In this document: piece after piece, positions 63,123 through 64,000 of the stretch
Position numbering within the stretch: position 1 is the first letter of the stretch
Layout of the letters: every line of letters starts with the position of its first letter
NCBI RefSeq assembly: GCF_024713975.1
Contig: NC_091106.1
Span: 15,340,501-15,404,500, forward strand
DNA from: Paralichthys olivaceus
Taxonomy: Eukaryota > Chordata > Actinopteri > Pleuronectiformes > Paralichthyidae
Length of the DNA: 64,000 bases
Direction: 5' to 3'
Program-made: the position numbers and the translations under genes
Notes under the pieces: generated by a model
What the model saw: the letters and a program-made list of their open reading frames with translations, nothing else
Told to the model about the DNA's origin: nothing
The model's database searches: none

Positions 63123-64000
63123 GTGAGCATACACGCAGAGATACACACTGAGGATAGCACACCATGTGTTTCTTGCCTTCACGCGCCAACAGCAGCATGT
63201 CTACCGTTACACTTTGCATGACAATGGTTATTTTGAGGCAAGAATTAATGTAAAATACAGCAGGAAAGCCGATTCTTTATGTTATTATATGGAAGTTGGA
63301 TGCACCTTCCAAAAAGAAATGTGTGTATTGTGTTCTTGATGGTGAGATGAAGAATTTGTTGTGTTTTTTTCTCTACAGTTGGGTCTTTGATAGTCTGTTT
63401 GTGGCCACTGTAGTCAGACACAGTGTATCTACACAACCATGGCAAAGTGAAAAGTATTGGAGGTGCGGTGGATGCATTGTATATACCCCAATCAGGCAAT
63501 GATGGCGTCTTTATACTGTAATAAAAACCATTATTTTATTGGTTGCAACAGTTAATGCATTACTGCTCTGTATGATGTGATAGTCTGATTTCATAGTGAC
63601 GTAATGACGATGTAATTCATAACTCATTTTCAGATCTAGGATATATGAGCTAAAGGTCGTGTCTACAGTCCAATAGGAAGCAAAGGTACAATGTAAAAAT
63701 GCAATGAAAACCTGATGAGACGCCACTGATTCGATATCCATTTCTAAATATTGTCTTAAATTCATTTCTATTCATGCTTCACTTTTGTATTTTGAGAATT
63801 TCCGTGGTTTAATGTTGATCTGAAGCTGCTGATTTGAAGCTGATGAAGCAGTGCTTCATGACAAATTATATTATATCATATAATCAGTAATGTTCTAATA
63901 TCTTATCGTGCATTTCTAATGGCATTTAAAATGTTTCAACTCACAATCAAATTAAATGCGAGATTTAAGTTACAACAATATGTTATATGATATGTTTAAG
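63123..64000 (+). other. pcsk2: pcsk2 intron 2, start
   Basis: Sequence after the exon 2 donor. The next family exon, which should bring the main propeptide cleavage site and the start of the catalytic domain, is not found here. The stretch is AT-rich and shows no other feature. Confidence 0.6.

Overview
This is nuclear DNA from a ray-finned, probably percomorph, fish. The evidence is spliced vertebrate genes with GT-AG introns, teleost-type protein sequences, teleost interspersed repeats and many microsatellites. Eight protein genes and one tRNA gene can be placed exon by exon from the sequence.

Layout. At 1-4.5 kb there is no firm gene. At 4.56-7.26 kb (+) lies a COMTD1-type O-methyltransferase with 7 exons. 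At 8.62-11.40 kb (+) lies a type IV neurofilament gene, closest to NEFM, with the typical 3-exon structure, a TATA box and a strong RE1/REST-like site. At 13.64-19.0 kb (-) lies vdac2, complete, tail-to-tail with the neurofilament gene. At 22.09-25.38 kb (-) lies a two-Ig-domain CD300/pIgR-like inhibitory receptor. Its tyrosine-bearing tail is spread over several tiny exons, one of them only 9 bases. At 26.80-30.73 kb (+) lies polh (DNA polymerase eta), complete. At 33.57-40.38 kb (-) lies gtpbp2, complete, with a tRNA-Leu(CAG) gene and a partial tandem duplicate of it in one intron. At 42.87-43.76 kb (+) lies otor (otoraplin), complete. About 17 kb without a recognisable gene follows. At 61.0-63.1 kb (+) are the first two coding exons of pcsk2 (prohormone convertase 2), which runs off the window.

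The genes do not form one pathway. They form three conserved pairs, from memory of human gene order: comtd1-vdac2 (human 10q22), polh-gtpbp2 (6p21.1) and otor-pcsk2 (20p12). The neurofilament and CD300-like genes sit among these pairs. The two neural or neuroendocrine genes (neurofilament-like and pcsk2) both carry RE1-like motifs at their promoters, and pcsk2 also has two CRE-type sites.

Mobile DNA is modest: tRNA-derived SINE-like copies, two MITEs with shared ends, one well-preserved non-autonomous hAT element with 8-base target duplications, and several LINE/SINE tail fragments. I found no CRISPR array, operon or obviously new multi-gene system. The most interesting items are the RE1 sites, the tRNA duplication, the receptor's microexon tail and the unusual neurofilament gene. 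Exon borders were placed by eye from splice signals, reading frame and recalled family sequences. Every complete gene gave a coding total divisible by three.
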